The notes below the pieces were generated by a model, which saw only the letters and a list, made by a program, of their open reading frames with translations, was not told the origin of the DNA and did no database searches. Positions 1-10,031 of a DNA stretch of 64,000 bases are shown one piece after another. This stretch comes from CAYXVU01 sp964468725 (GTDB taxonomy: Bacteria; Acidobacteriota; Blastocatellia; UBA7656): assembly GCA_964468725.1 (NCBI GenBank), contig CAYXVU010000002.1, forward strand, positions 1 to 64,000, in the 5' to 3' direction. A program made the translations under genes and the position numbers. Numbering within the stretch: the stretch's first letter is position 1; each line of letters starts with the position of its first letter.

Positions 1-392
1 TGGGGCAGTTGGCCTATGACAAAGGCATGCGGATTTTGACTTCGACGCAAGCTGATGATGTTGCGTTAGAGAGCGAGTTGACGCGACAGGGGTTGTTAAG
101 TTACGCCTTGACGCGCGAAGCCCTTGAAGCGCGACAAGCGGATTTCAAACCACAAGATCAACGCATCACTCTGAGTGAATGGCTGGAATATGCGTTGCGT
201 CGCGTGCCGGTCTTGTACGAAGAGGTGCGAAAAGGCGCATTGCAAACCTTCGGGCGAGAGGCCAGCAAACGCGCTTTGGTTATTGTGAGCGACAAAGCCA
301 AGAGTTCGCTTGCCAACCGATCAGCCGCGCAGCAACCTGCGCTCTTCGATTTTTCCAAAAAGAGAGCCAACATTGTGCTGACGCGGCTATGA
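1..392 (+). CDS. C-terminal part of a caspase-like (peptidase C14) protein, 5' end outside window
   Basis: The reading frame is open from the window edge (first full codon at position 3) to a stop at 390-392, so about 129 C-terminal residues are visible. The segment with KGMRILTST, then LLSYALTREAL and the acidic/aromatic tail ITLSEWLEYALRRVPVLYEE, matches what I know of the end of the caspase-like domain in bacterial C14 proteins and the short region after it. The catalytic His/Cys dyad would lie upstream, so activity cannot be judged. The protein ends in a basic tail. The next gene (HerA ATPase) begins 64 bp downstream and appears to have its own promoter, so co-transcription is uncertain. 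The family call is recognition from a fragment. Confidence 0.6.
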   Translation, partial: GQLAYDKGMRILTSTQADDVALESELTRQGLLSYALTREALEARQADFKPQDQRITLSEWLEYALRRVPVLYEEVRKGALQTFGREASKRALVIVSDKAKSSLANRSAAQQPALFDFSKKRANIVLTRL

Positions 393-414
393 GTGCTTGG
401 CGCGACGGGTATGC

Positions 415-420
415 TATAGT
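415..420 (+). promoter_or_regulatory. Candidate extended -10 promoter for the HerA gene
   Basis: TATAGT at 415-420 is preceded by TGC, giving the TGN extended -10 arrangement. No good -35 hexamer is present 16-18 bp upstream. A start near 427 would leave a leader of about 30 nt before the ATG at 457. It overlaps no gene. Pattern only. Confidence 0.4.
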
Positions 421-456
421 GACCGCCGTTCGATTCCTTTCACAAAGGCAGAACTC

Positions 457-2142
<1,686 letters not shown>

Positions 2143-2163
2143 GCGGGCATCGCGCAGTCAGCG

Positions 2164-2169
2164 TATAAT
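2164..2169 (+). promoter_or_regulatory. Consensus -10 (TATAAT) for the hicB-RM operon
   Basis: A perfect TATAAT sits 20 bp after the end of repeat copy 1 and 31 bp before the ATG of the hicB-like ORF. No convincing -35 is present at 17 bp. If real, the RM operon carries its own promoter inside the bracketed segment, as expected for a self-contained mobile unit. Confidence 0.45.
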
Positions 2170-2200
2170 CGTCACACGTTTATCGTTTGAGGCTGGCAGA

Positions 2201-2374
2201 ATGAGTTTTCTAATTGAGATTGAGCGAGAAGAGGGCGGACGCTGGGTGGCCGAAGTCACCGATCTGCCCGGCGTGATGGTGTACGGACAAACCCGCGACA
2301 AGGCCATCGTTCGCGTGCAAACTCTGGCCTTGCGCATCGTCGCCGACAGACTGGAACAAAGAAACCTTGCATAG
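2201..2374 (+). CDS. Small HicB-like protein (57 aa)
   Basis: The ORF starts MSFLIEIEREEGGRWVAEV and continues TDLPGVMVYGQTRDKA, the typical partial-RNase-H-like HicB fold: a strand, an (E)xDLPG(V) turn, then a helix after the G.T..EA-type segment. At 57 residues it lacks the C-terminal DNA-binding domain found in many HicB antitoxins. The stop lies 8 bp before the methyltransferase ATG, so it is the first gene of the RM operon. No HicA toxin gene follows, which would be the normal partner. It could be an orphan antitoxin-fold protein or a control component of the RM cassette. Its base composition is GC-rich like the host genes, unlike the more AT-rich genes after it. Confidence 0.7.
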   Translation: MSFLIEIEREEGGRWVAEVTDLPGVMVYGQTRDKAIVRVQTLALRIVADRLEQRNLA

Positions 2375-2382
2375 GATCATAG

Positions 2383-3369
2383 ATGTCTAAAATCAAAGAA
2401 CAAACTTCCACCTTCGGGCGCAACAAAGAAACGCCGAATTTTTTCGGGCAGCCATTACAGCAAGGCACGTATAGTCACCTGAAACCCGACGATATTGATG
2501 TAGCAACGCCAACACTTTTCTATTCGCATCCTAATGGACAGATATGGATAGGCGACGCGGTTGGGTGGCTGCAATCTCTGAAATCAGAGTCAGTAGATTT
2601 GATATTTGCCGACCCTCCATACAACATTAGAAAAGCCGAATGGGATAGTTTCGAATCGCAAAACGAGTACGTCAACTGGTCAATGCGCTGGATTGAGCAA
2701 GCGTCACGCGTCCTCAAAAAAACCGGAACACTCTACCTTTGCGGCTTTTCTGAAATTTTGGCTGATCTCAAACTTCCTGCCTCGCGCCACTTTCAGGGCT
2801 GCCGATGGATGGTTTGGCATTATAAGAACAAAGCGAATCTCGGTAACGACTGGGGGCGTTCGCACGAAAGTATTTTGCATTTTAGAAAGAGCAAACAATT
2901 TACCTTCAACCTAGATGATGTGCGAATCCCTTATGGAAATCATACGTTGAAGTATCCTGAGCATCCACAAGCGGAATCCAGTCAATATGGCAAAAGTAGA
3001 GCGAATAAAAACCAACTCTGGCAACCCCATCCGAAGGGCGCAAAACCTAGAGACGTTTTGGAAATCCCAACCACCTGCAACAGCATGCATGAAAAGACGG
3101 CACACCCAACACAGAAGCCGGAAGAGTTAGTAAGAAAATTCGTGTTGGCTTCATCGAATCCGGGCGATTTGGTCATTGACCCCTTTCTCGGCTCTGGCAC
3201 AACAGCAGTTGTTGCGCAGCAATTGAAACGCCGATGGGAAGGATGCGATATCACAATGGAATACTGTCAATGGGCGGCCAAACGCGTTGAACTAGTCGAA
3301 GACTGGCCGATTGAGAAATGGATTCGTTACGATCTGGAAAATGAGCAGCGAAGGAAATCGATCCGATGA
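2383..3369 (+). CDS. Site-specific DNA methyltransferase (beta-type N6-adenine/N4-cytosine)
   Basis: Transfers a methyl group from AdoMet to an exocyclic amino group on DNA. The catalytic motif DPPY is at residues 77-80, and the AdoMet-binding motif DPFLGSGTT is C-terminal at 266-274. This order (IV before I) defines the beta group. DPPY favours N6-adenine, although N4-cytosine enzymes can carry it. HPTQKPEEL (~241-249) is the conserved lead-in to motif I. Length 328 aa is normal for the group. The stop overlaps the next gene by 4 bp (ATGA), indicating translational coupling to the putative endonuclease. Composition is visibly more AT-rich than the flanking genes, consistent with acquisition. 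The recognition sequence cannot be read from the protein. Confidence 0.93.
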   Translation: MSKIKEQTSTFGRNKETPNFFGQPLQQGTYSHLKPDDIDVATPTLFYSHPNGQIWIGDAVGWLQSLKSESVDLIFADPPYNIRKAEWDSFESQNEYVNWSMRWIEQASRVLKKTGTLYLCGFSEILADLKLPASRHFQGCRWMVWHYKNKANLGNDWGRSHESILHFRKSKQFTFNLDDVRIPYGNHTLKYPEHPQAESSQYGKSRANKNQLWQPHPKGAKPRDVLEIPTTCNSMHEKTAHPTQKPEELVRKFVLASSNPGDLVIDPFLGSGTTAVVAQQLKRRWEGCDITMEYCQWAAKRVELVEDWPIEKWIRYDLENEQRRKSIR

Positions 3370-4322
3370 AACCAACGTCGCTTGCCGATTTGCAGGCCAG
3401 TGTGCAAGACCGATTCGCGTTCAGCAGGCTGGAGGATTACTTCACTCTGGGTTGCGAATTCCTCCGGTTAATAGACAGGATGCAGCCCACTCGGATTATC
3501 TCTCCTTCGCACGCGAACTATATTTTCTACCAATACAGCGCAGCCTATCGAAATCGAATTACCCGCCCCCTGAATGTGAATTTGTTTATTGAGGAGGCAG
3601 AAGAACTTGTAGGAGCAAGCGAAAGATTTGTCAGCTTTCTCGACGATTTGAAGCACCACAAAGCGGCGATTGCGACACGAAGGGCAAGTCGAAAATATAT
3701 CGCTTCTAAAGAAATCAACAAAGTCATCTATACCTTGCAGCAAGCCATTGGCAGCATTGGGGATTCGTTCGAGAATGCAAATCAGTGTAGAAAAAGAGTA
3801 GGACAATTATTTGAAAACTTGGTCAAACTCGTCATCCAACAAATTGGCTTGGTGTGTGAGCCCCGCACCGTCAACATCCCGATAGCAGGGTATTCTGATC
3901 GCAAGATGTCTTATGAATTAGATGTAGTCTTTACCCGAAGCAAGGTGGTTGTCGCAGCAGAAACTCATTTCATCCATCCTTCAGAAGTTGTCGGTTCCGT
4001 TAAAACGACAAGCAAGGATCGAATAGACAAGATATTCCTCGACAAATTTTTACTGACGAAACTTCTCGGCAGAGATATTCCCGTTGTCGCTATTTTTCTC
4101 CATGATGTTCAGCGGGCGAACAAAGGCAATAGCATCTTTGGCATCAATTCGACTTTCAAAAGCAATCACTTTCTTGGCTACACTGTCGCGTTAAATCGCT
4201 TGGATGGCGTTTATTATGTTGATCCTAGACCGGAAATGTTCGACAACGAACGGTTGCGGGAACAGATCAGCGATTTTCAAGCTTTTTTGGTGAACGACTT
4301 ATGGACTCTTTCAAACCGGTAA
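3366..4322 (+). CDS. Putative type II restriction endonuclease, PD-(D/E)xK-like
   Basis: A 318-residue protein directly coupled to the methyltransferase (4-bp overlap), the standard position for the cognate endonuclease. I do not recognise the specificity family. A nuclease-like core is visible: GQLFENLV (Glu150) in a helix, YELDVVF (Asp186), then a strand VVVAAETHF (Glu199) and SVKTTSKDRIDK (Lys213). The SxKTT..DR segment is typical of several type II endonucleases. The canonical ExK is replaced by SVK, so the second acidic ligand may come from Glu150 or Glu199. The gene is AT-rich like the methyltransferase. The call rests on operon position plus this core; no database search was possible. 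Confidence 0.72.
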   Translation: MKPTSLADLQASVQDRFAFSRLEDYFTLGCEFLRLIDRMQPTRIISPSHANYIFYQYSAAYRNRITRPLNVNLFIEEAEELVGASERFVSFLDDLKHHKAAIATRRASRKYIASKEINKVIYTLQQAIGSIGDSFENANQCRKRVGQLFENLVKLVIQQIGLVCEPRTVNIPIAGYSDRKMSYELDVVFTRSKVVVAAETHFIHPSEVVGSVKTTSKDRIDKIFLDKFLLTKLLGRDIPVVAIFLHDVQRANKGNSIFGINSTFKSNHFLGYTVALNRLDGVYYVDPRPEMFDNERLREQISDFQAFLVNDLWTLSNR

Positions 4323-4370
4323 GTTTGTCGAGTGGGGTTGCCTTGGCTCGTCGAAGTGCAATCGGTAAGG

Positions 4371-4422
4371 GTCAAACCGCAACCGCCTTCGCGCGGGCGC
4401 ATCGGCGGCATCGAGATTTAAG
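4371..4422 (+). repeat. 52-bp direct repeat, copy 2 (orphan HerA 3' end)
   Basis: Perfect duplicate of 2092-2143, located 48 bp after the endonuclease stop. Here it is not attached to a HerA reading frame; only the last 17 codons and stop of HerA are present. The segment between the copies (2144-4370, 2227 bp) is exactly the hicB-like/methyltransferase/endonuclease operon. Confidence 0.97.
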
Positions 4423-4442
4423 ATTTCAGCACGACCACGTGA

Positions 4443-4559
4443 CGAGTTTTTGAGGGAAAAGAGAGTGCTGAGTTGATGATTGATTACGATGTGGCAGTTG
4501 CGAAGGTCGCAACCTACACGGTTAAAAAAGTTGATCTCGATTACTTTGACGAACTATAA
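4443..4559 (+). pseudogene. Possible gene remnant or tiny ORF after repeat copy 2
   Basis: A frame open from 4443 to the TAA at 4557-4559 ends in KKVDLDYFDEL. An internal ATG at 4476 would give 27 residues. There is no strong ribosome binding site. The acidic/aromatic C-terminus looks like the end of a small protein, so this may be the tail of a gene whose 5' part was lost when the RM cassette arrived. The evidence is weak and I do not recognise the sequence. Confidence 0.2.
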
Positions 4560-4599
4560 CCCGATTTAACGTTGTGCGAGTGCATCGGCAGCGTTGTGT

Positions 4600-5523
4600 C
4601 TAATAGGCACAGCGGTAATTGTAAAACTCATAGACGCGGCTCCACGCGCTGCCTCTCCTTTTGTAAATCCGATACGTGATGCCCTCAAAGCTGGTGTCGG
4701 CGATGATGACTTCCGATAAGCCGTCGCCGTCGAGGTCAAGATGGTCTACCAGAATTTGCGCCAAGACCTCTTCGCCGATTTGATCAATGCTTGCCCCTGA
4801 CATCAAATCCTTTTCCGTCACCGCACCGTATTGCGACAGGGTGACTTTGAACTCTTTCCCCTTCGGCTCGGCAAAGAGTAAGAGCAAATAGGCTGCATCC
4901 ACACCGCGCTGTTTTTTGATGACAAACGTGCCGATAATCTCGTCACGGCCATCGCCGTTTAAGTCAACAGCCGTGACGTTGAGCTGTTTGACCGCAGCGA
5001 GCAAGTTTTCGGCTACGCCTTTTTGGTGATAAGTCTTCTGCGCGAGTTCGAAAATCGCTCTGCGTTCAGTGGCGGTCGGCTGCCGCCGCGAAATGGTTTT
5101 GCCGCCGAGCCTGGTTGCATTGGTGGCAATCGCCATCACGCGGTCTTTGAGCCGCGCTGCGCCCGCGCCTTTGGCTTCGACGCGCGCTTGCGTGCGCGCA
5201 CATTCGGCATCCTTGCCCATCCATTTTTTGACGGTGATGTCGCCCGCTGCGCCGCCGCCGAAGATCAGCCGGTATTTCTGCCCGGCGCGATAGTAGTCGC
5301 GCGCCATCCTGGTCAGCGCCGCCACCTCAGAGGTTCCCGAAGGCGGTTGCGTAAAGCGCCCTTTATTGATGATGACGATGGGGTCAATCAAAACACCGGC
5401 AGGCGTTTTCGAAACGGCAAAGAGAACGGTTTTCTGATTGCTAACCGGCGCTTTGTTCTGTGCTCCTACGGGCAGAAGCAGCAAGACTGTGATGAGAGGG
5501 GCAAAAATTTTGTTCAAGACCAT
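4600..5523 (-). CDS. Secreted protein with VCBS/FG-GAP-like calcium-binding repeats
   Basis: The 307-residue protein starts at the ATG complementary to 5521-5523. It has a signal peptide (MVLNKIFAPLITVLLLLPVGAQ) and GAGGTG just upstream on the minus strand. Two DxDGDG-type loops, DLNGDGRDEI and DLDGDGLSEV, each followed by a hydrophobic strand, resemble FG-GAP/VCBS repeat calcium sites in the C-terminal half. The middle (~90-170) is basic. The role is unknown; it is probably a periplasmic or surface protein. Convergent with the RM cassette and divergent from the M48 protease gene. Confidence 0.6.
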   Translation of the reverse strand: MVLNKIFAPLITVLLLLPVGAQNKAPVSNQKTVLFAVSKTPAGVLIDPIVIINKGRFTQPPSGTSEVAALTRMARDYYRAGQKYRLIFGGGAAGDITVKKWMGKDAECARTQARVEAKGAGAARLKDRVMAIATNATRLGGKTISRRQPTATERRAIFELAQKTYHQKGVAENLLAAVKQLNVTAVDLNGDGRDEIIGTFVIKKQRGVDAAYLLLLFAEPKGKEFKVTLSQYGAVTEKDLMSGASIDQIGEEVLAQILVDHLDLDGDGLSEVIIADTSFEGITYRIYKRRGSAWSRVYEFYNYRCAY

Positions 5524-5678
5524 CACCTCGAGTTCAGATTCGTTGCTTGATAGTAGCACATCATTTATTATCGTTCGTGCCTGTTTGATGAGGGACTCCA
5601 CATTCCGCACGGGAGGACTTCTCAGCGCCGCTTCCTAAACCTAGGATTTGAATCTCTCTTCGCAAAGGGATTGTCGGT

Positions 5679-7607
5679 ATGTACAAAAAGTTGATGATCG
5701 TCGGTTTGCTGATCGGCTGGTTGTCGGGCTTCGCCTTCGGGCAGCAAGCCGAACGCGATATGGAGAAAGAGAAGGCCATCTGGCAGGCCTTGCAGGCCAT
5801 TGCGCCGAAAACGGTCGAAGATTTCAAAGCGGCGACGGCAGCGATGGATGAAGGCAACTACGAACAGGCCGCTCAGCTTTATGAAAAGGTGTTAGCCAAA
5901 GCGCCGGATTATGATGTTGTGCAGCGTCGCCTCGGAGTGTGTCTGAGCGAAACGGAGCGCACGGCAGATGGCCGCTCCTTTTTGGAACAAGCGCTGGCAA
6001 CCAAACGCTCACCGGAAAACCTGGGCGCGCTCGCCGCCGCTCTCGCCTTTCCCGGCAAAGGCAGAGTCGCGCCGAAACCGGACAAACAACGTGCCCTGAC
6101 GCTGATTAAATCGGCCTTTCAGGCTGATGCCGAAAACGATCCTTATTACGCGCTGTTGCTGGCGCAAATCAGTCTGGAAGCCGAGTCGCCGAACGATTTT
6201 CGCGAAGCCGTCCGCACGCTGTCGCAAAAACACCCGCAGTTGATGGCGACTCACTACTTCAGCGCCGTTGCTGCCGCGATGGATGAAGACTGGTTGAAGG
6301 CGGTAGCCGAGATCAACGTGGCGCAGAGTTTAGGATTGCCAGCAGAGCAGGCAAAAGCGTTTCTCGATTCCGGCGTGCAATCGAGAGCGACCGTTTGGCG
6401 CTATGTCTACTACTCGCTGGCGCTGACCGGCGTATGGGCGTTGGGATTGCTGACCCTGTTCGGACTTGGCAAGGCGCTTTCCAATCGGACGATGCGTTCG
6501 CTGGAAACCTCCGACCCGAATGGTGCGGCCAGCGATCAAGAGGTCTCGCTGCGCAAGTTGTATCGCCGACTCATCAATGTCGCAGGCGTCTATTATTACA
6601 TCTCGCTGCCGTTCGTCGTCATCCTCGTCATCGCCGTCACGGCTTCCGTGTCCTATGCCTTCTTTGTCATCGGCTACGTGCCCATCAAATTGTTAATCGT
6701 GCTGGCCATCGGCGCGCTGGTGACGATTTACAAGATGATTCGCTCGCTCTTCGTGCGCGTCCAAGCGGAAGACCCGGGACGCCCGCTGCGTCCAGATGAA
6801 GCGCCGGGATTGTGGGCTATGACTCGCGCCGTCGCCGAAAGACTGGGCACGCGCCCGATTGATGAGATTCGCATCACCCCCGGAACCGATCTGGCCGTCT
6901 ATGAGAAAGGCAGCTTCAAAGAACGCGCGCAGGATCGCGCGCGGCGCATCCTCGTATTGGGTGTCGGAGTGTTGAACGATTTTCAGCAAGGCGATTTTCG
7001 CGCCGTGCTGGCGCACGAATACGGTCACTTTTCGCACCGCGATACGGCAGGCGGCGATGTCGCCCTTCGCGTGCGCTCCGACATTATGAAGTTTGCCGAA
7101 GCGATGGTCTTGAGCGGGCAAGCGGTGTGGTGGAACATGGGGTTTCAGTTTCTCCATGTCTATGACTTTATCTTTCGCCGCATCACCCATGGCGCGACGC
7201 GTCTGCAAGAGGTGCTAGCTGATCGGGTGGCGGCGCGCCAGTACGGCGCTGACCACTTCGAAGGCGGATTGCGCCACGCTATTCGACGCACCATCGAATT
7301 CGAAGATATTGCCTATTGGGAGATTGATGGCGCGGCCAAAGAGCGGCGCAACCTGGCCAATCTCTACGATATGGCCGCCAACCCGAACAATGCGATTGAA
7401 GAGAAGTTTAACGAGGCAATCAATCGCCCGACGACCCAAGACGATACGCATCCGAGCCCGGTCGAACGCTTTCGATTGACGAAGAAGATCATCAGTCGGG
7501 AGGTGTCACCTGCTGCCGGAACCGTATGGGAATGGTTCACAGATCGAGAAGCCTTGACGAAGGAGATGAGCGCGTTGATAGATTCCTACTTGAGAGCGGC
7601 GCACTGA
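5679..7607 (+). CDS. Membrane-anchored M48 metalloprotease with TPR domain
   Basis: 642 residues. An N-terminal signal/anchor (MYKKLMIVGLLIGWLSGFAFG) is followed by TPR-like helices (~30-220), two or three transmembrane segments (~240-360, including VVILVIAVTASVSYAFFVIG), and a C-terminal M48 domain. The zinc motif is HEYGH (His446-Glu447-His450); the third ligand is likely the Glu in LQEVLADRVAARQY near 511. M48 enzymes (HtpX/Ste24-like) act in membrane-protein quality control. Fusion to an N-terminal TPR suggests a protein-interaction role for the non-catalytic half. The next gene begins 43 bp downstream on the same strand. Confidence 0.85.
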   Translation: MYKKLMIVGLLIGWLSGFAFGQQAERDMEKEKAIWQALQAIAPKTVEDFKAATAAMDEGNYEQAAQLYEKVLAKAPDYDVVQRRLGVCLSETERTADGRSFLEQALATKRSPENLGALAAALAFPGKGRVAPKPDKQRALTLIKSAFQADAENDPYYALLLAQISLEAESPNDFREAVRTLSQKHPQLMATHYFSAVAAAMDEDWLKAVAEINVAQSLGLPAEQAKAFLDSGVQSRATVWRYVYYSLALTGVWALGLLTLFGLGKALSNRTMRSLETSDPNGAASDQEVSLRKLYRRLINVAGVYYYISLPFVVILVIAVTASVSYAFFVIGYVPIKLLIVLAIGALVTIYKMIRSLFVRVQAEDPGRPLRPDEAPGLWAMTRAVAERLGTRPIDEIRITPGTDLAVYEKGSFKERAQDRARRILVLGVGVLNDFQQGDFRAVLAHEYGHFSHRDTAGGDVALRVRSDIMKFAEAMVLSGQAVWWNMGFQFLHVYDFIFRRITHGATRLQEVLADRVAARQYGADHFEGGLRHAIRRTIEFEDIAYWEIDGAAKERRNLANLYDMAANPNNAIEEKFNEAINRPTTQDDTHPSPVERFRLTKKIISREVSPAAGTVWEWFTDREALTKEMSALIDSYLRAAH

Positions 7608-7650
7608 GCCGTTGGCATTGTCACACAAGAAGACTTGACAGAGTTACCGG

Positions 7651-9996
7651 ATGAAAAAGCCCCGATCATTCCATCAGCTTCCAACTGCCGGTCTGCTGCG
7701 CACTGTGGCCTTGATCGTCGCTGTGCTCACCCTGGCGGTATGGCAGACGACAGAACCTGCGAGCGCAGCGCCATACGCCATCGAACCGCCGCCTGGGTGG
7801 GTTCAATCGGTGCCGCTGCCCGACGCGCCTACTGCCGATTCGCAAAGCGGGCTGGCTTTTCTGTTGGGCGATTATCAATACCGCGTCGGCAGCAAAACCG
7901 TCGAACGCTATTACCGGCACGTCAAAAGGGTGATGTCGACATCGGGGCTGAAGCGCATTTCACAACTGAGCTTCGAGTTCGAACCCTCTTACCAACGACT
8001 CGTCATCCATCATCTACAGATTCAGCGCGGCGCCGAGACGATCAACGCGTTGCGCCCCGGCGAAATCAAAATCATTCAGAAAGAGGCCGATCTCGATCAA
8101 CAACTCTACAACGGCCTGTTGTCGGCCTTGATCATTCTCAACGATGTGCGCGTCGGCGATACGGTGGATTACGCCTATTCGGTGGTGGGCGATAACCCGG
8201 TACTCGGCGGACGCTACGCGGACAGTTTTCGACTCGCCACCTACGAGCCGGTACAACGCTTGCGGTTTCGCCTGCTATGGCCGTCAAACCGCACCTTGCA
8301 CTATCGCACGCAGAACCGAGAGGTGCAGCCGGTCATGACGCCTTTGGCGGGCGAAGCCCAGTATCTATGGGAACAGGAGAATGTCAAAGCCGTCGAATTC
8401 GCAGCGCAATCGCCGAAATGGTTCGACCCCTTGCCCACCCTCTATCTGAGCGAGTTCGGCAGTTGGCAAGAGGTCGTCCGATGGGCATTGCCGCTCTACC
8501 GCGTGCAACGCCCGCTCGCGCCGCAACTGGCCAGGCAGATCGAACAATGGCGCGCGGCCAGCGATCAGGTAGAAGAGCGCGTGCGCGCGGCTTTGCGCTT
8601 CGTCCAAGATGATGTGCGCTACATGGGAATCGAGATGGGACCGAATTCCCATCAACCCACGCCGCCGCCGCTGGTTTTGCAACGCCGCTTCGGCGATTGT
8701 AAAGACAAATCTCTGCTGCTGCTAACCGTGCTCAGCGAATTGGGCGTCACCGCCTACCCGGCCCTCATCAACACGGAAGCGAAGTGGCAACTGGACAAAT
8801 GGGAACCTTCGCCTTATGCCTTCGACCACGTCATCGTGCAAGCGACAGTCGGCGATAAGACTTACTGGTTCGACCCCACCATCAGCTTTCAACGCGGCAG
8901 TTTGAGCGAACGCTACAACCCCGATTACCAACGTGCCCTCGTCGTGCGCGAAGGCAACGCCGATCTGGAAACGATTCCGCAGGAGATGAGCAGCGAACCG
9001 ACGACGATCATCAACGAAACCTATAGGGTCAACAGCGATGGCAGCGCTACCCGGACGCTCGTCAGCACCTATCGCAGAGCCGATGCCGATGGCATGCGCC
9101 ACCTGCTCGACGACCAAACGCCGCAAGAGTATGGCAAAGCGAAGCTGGATTACTATGCGGAAAGCGAAATGAACATCGAGGCTGAAGGCGTGCCGAGCGT
9201 GACTGACGATCAAGAGGCGAACCGCTTGGTTCTCACCGAACAGTATCGGTTGCCCTCGTTTTGGCAAGATGGCGTTCATCACGTCTATTCGGATGCCATC
9301 TATAATCAACTACAAACCCCTGACAGCAGCCAGCGAGACGCCCCTCAAGCCATCGCGCATCCGGTCAATATCCAACAGGTCATCGAATTGCGGTTGCCGC
9401 AACGAGTGCCGGTTGCAAACGATTCCGGCACTCTGGAAGATGATGTCTTGCGCTTTCGTTATCAGGTCGAAAACAGCGGCAACCTGGTGCGCTTACACTG
9501 CGAGTTGCAGACCCGAAAAGACCATGTGCCCGCCGCTGCGCTTGCCCGCCATACGGCGCTGCTCGAACGAATCGGTGACAGCCTCAGTCTGACCCTTTAC
9601 CGAGACGGCGCGCGGACGTCTGCGCGGCGCGGTACGAATTGGACAACGATTCTGGTCTACAGTCTGGTCTTCGGGCCGTTTCTGGTCTTTGGGTTGCTGA
9701 AGTTCGTGCAAAGTCGCCGAGCGCAAGGGCGACAAACGGAATTCAAAAAGAAGTTTGCCGTCGCCCCCGGCGAAGTGCCGGAAACCGCCATCGAATTACC
9801 CGACGGCCAAGAGTTGTCTTCACATCTCGCCGCCCTCACCTGTCCCTGCGGCACACCATACTATGAAGCGGGTGACCGGTTCGAACAAGCTTCGGGCATC
9901 TTTGACGGGCGACGACTGCTTGTGGTGGGACTGAAGTGCGCGACCTGCCGCAACCAACGAGACGTCTATTTTATGCCGCCACAGCCGTCTGCTTAA
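7651..9996 (+). CDS. DUF3857/transglutaminase-like protein with C-terminal zinc ribbon
   Basis: 781 residues. A signal peptide/anchor (~10-40) is followed by the DUF3857 beta domain (~60-250) and a transglutaminase-like core with a complete Cys-His-Asp triad: FGDCKDKS (Cys350), FDHVIV (His393) and WFDPT (Asp408). A transmembrane helix (VYSLVFGPFLVFGLLKFV, ~665-685) follows. The C-terminal tail has CPCG and CATC pairs, a probable zinc ribbon. In other bacteria DUF3857-transglutaminase proteins are periplasmic with unknown substrates. The intact triad predicts activity; the cytoplasmic zinc-ribbon tail is an addition. Probably transcribed with the upstream M48 gene. Confidence 0.85.
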   Translation: MKKPRSFHQLPTAGLLRTVALIVAVLTLAVWQTTEPASAAPYAIEPPPGWVQSVPLPDAPTADSQSGLAFLLGDYQYRVGSKTVERYYRHVKRVMSTSGLKRISQLSFEFEPSYQRLVIHHLQIQRGAETINALRPGEIKIIQKEADLDQQLYNGLLSALIILNDVRVGDTVDYAYSVVGDNPVLGGRYADSFRLATYEPVQRLRFRLLWPSNRTLHYRTQNREVQPVMTPLAGEAQYLWEQENVKAVEFAAQSPKWFDPLPTLYLSEFGSWQEVVRWALPLYRVQRPLAPQLARQIEQWRAASDQVEERVRAALRFVQDDVRYMGIEMGPNSHQPTPPPLVLQRRFGDCKDKSLLLLTVLSELGVTAYPALINTEAKWQLDKWEPSPYAFDHVIVQATVGDKTYWFDPTISFQRGSLSERYNPDYQRALVVREGNADLETIPQEMSSEPTTIINETYRVNSDGSATRTLVSTYRRADADGMRHLLDDQTPQEYGKAKLDYYAESEMNIEAEGVPSVTDDQEANRLVLTEQYRLPSFWQDGVHHVYSDAIYNQLQTPDSSQRDAPQAIAHPVNIQQVIELRLPQRVPVANDSGTLEDDVLRFRYQVENSGNLVRLHCELQTRKDHVPAAALARHTALLERIGDSLSLTLYRDGARTSARRGTNWTTILVYSLVFGPFLVFGLLKFVQSRRAQGRQTEFKKKFAVAPGEVPETAIELPDGQELSSHLAALTCPCGTPYYEAGDRFEQASGIFDGRRLLVVGLKCATCRNQRDVYFMPPQPSA

Positions 9997-10031
9997 TAGC
10001 CTGCTCGTTAGCCAGCCGAGTGGACAGATAG

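Noticed and set aside
2201..2374. A complete HicAB toxin-antitoxin pair
   Set aside because: No HicA-like reading frame is present before or after the HicB-like ORF in either strand.
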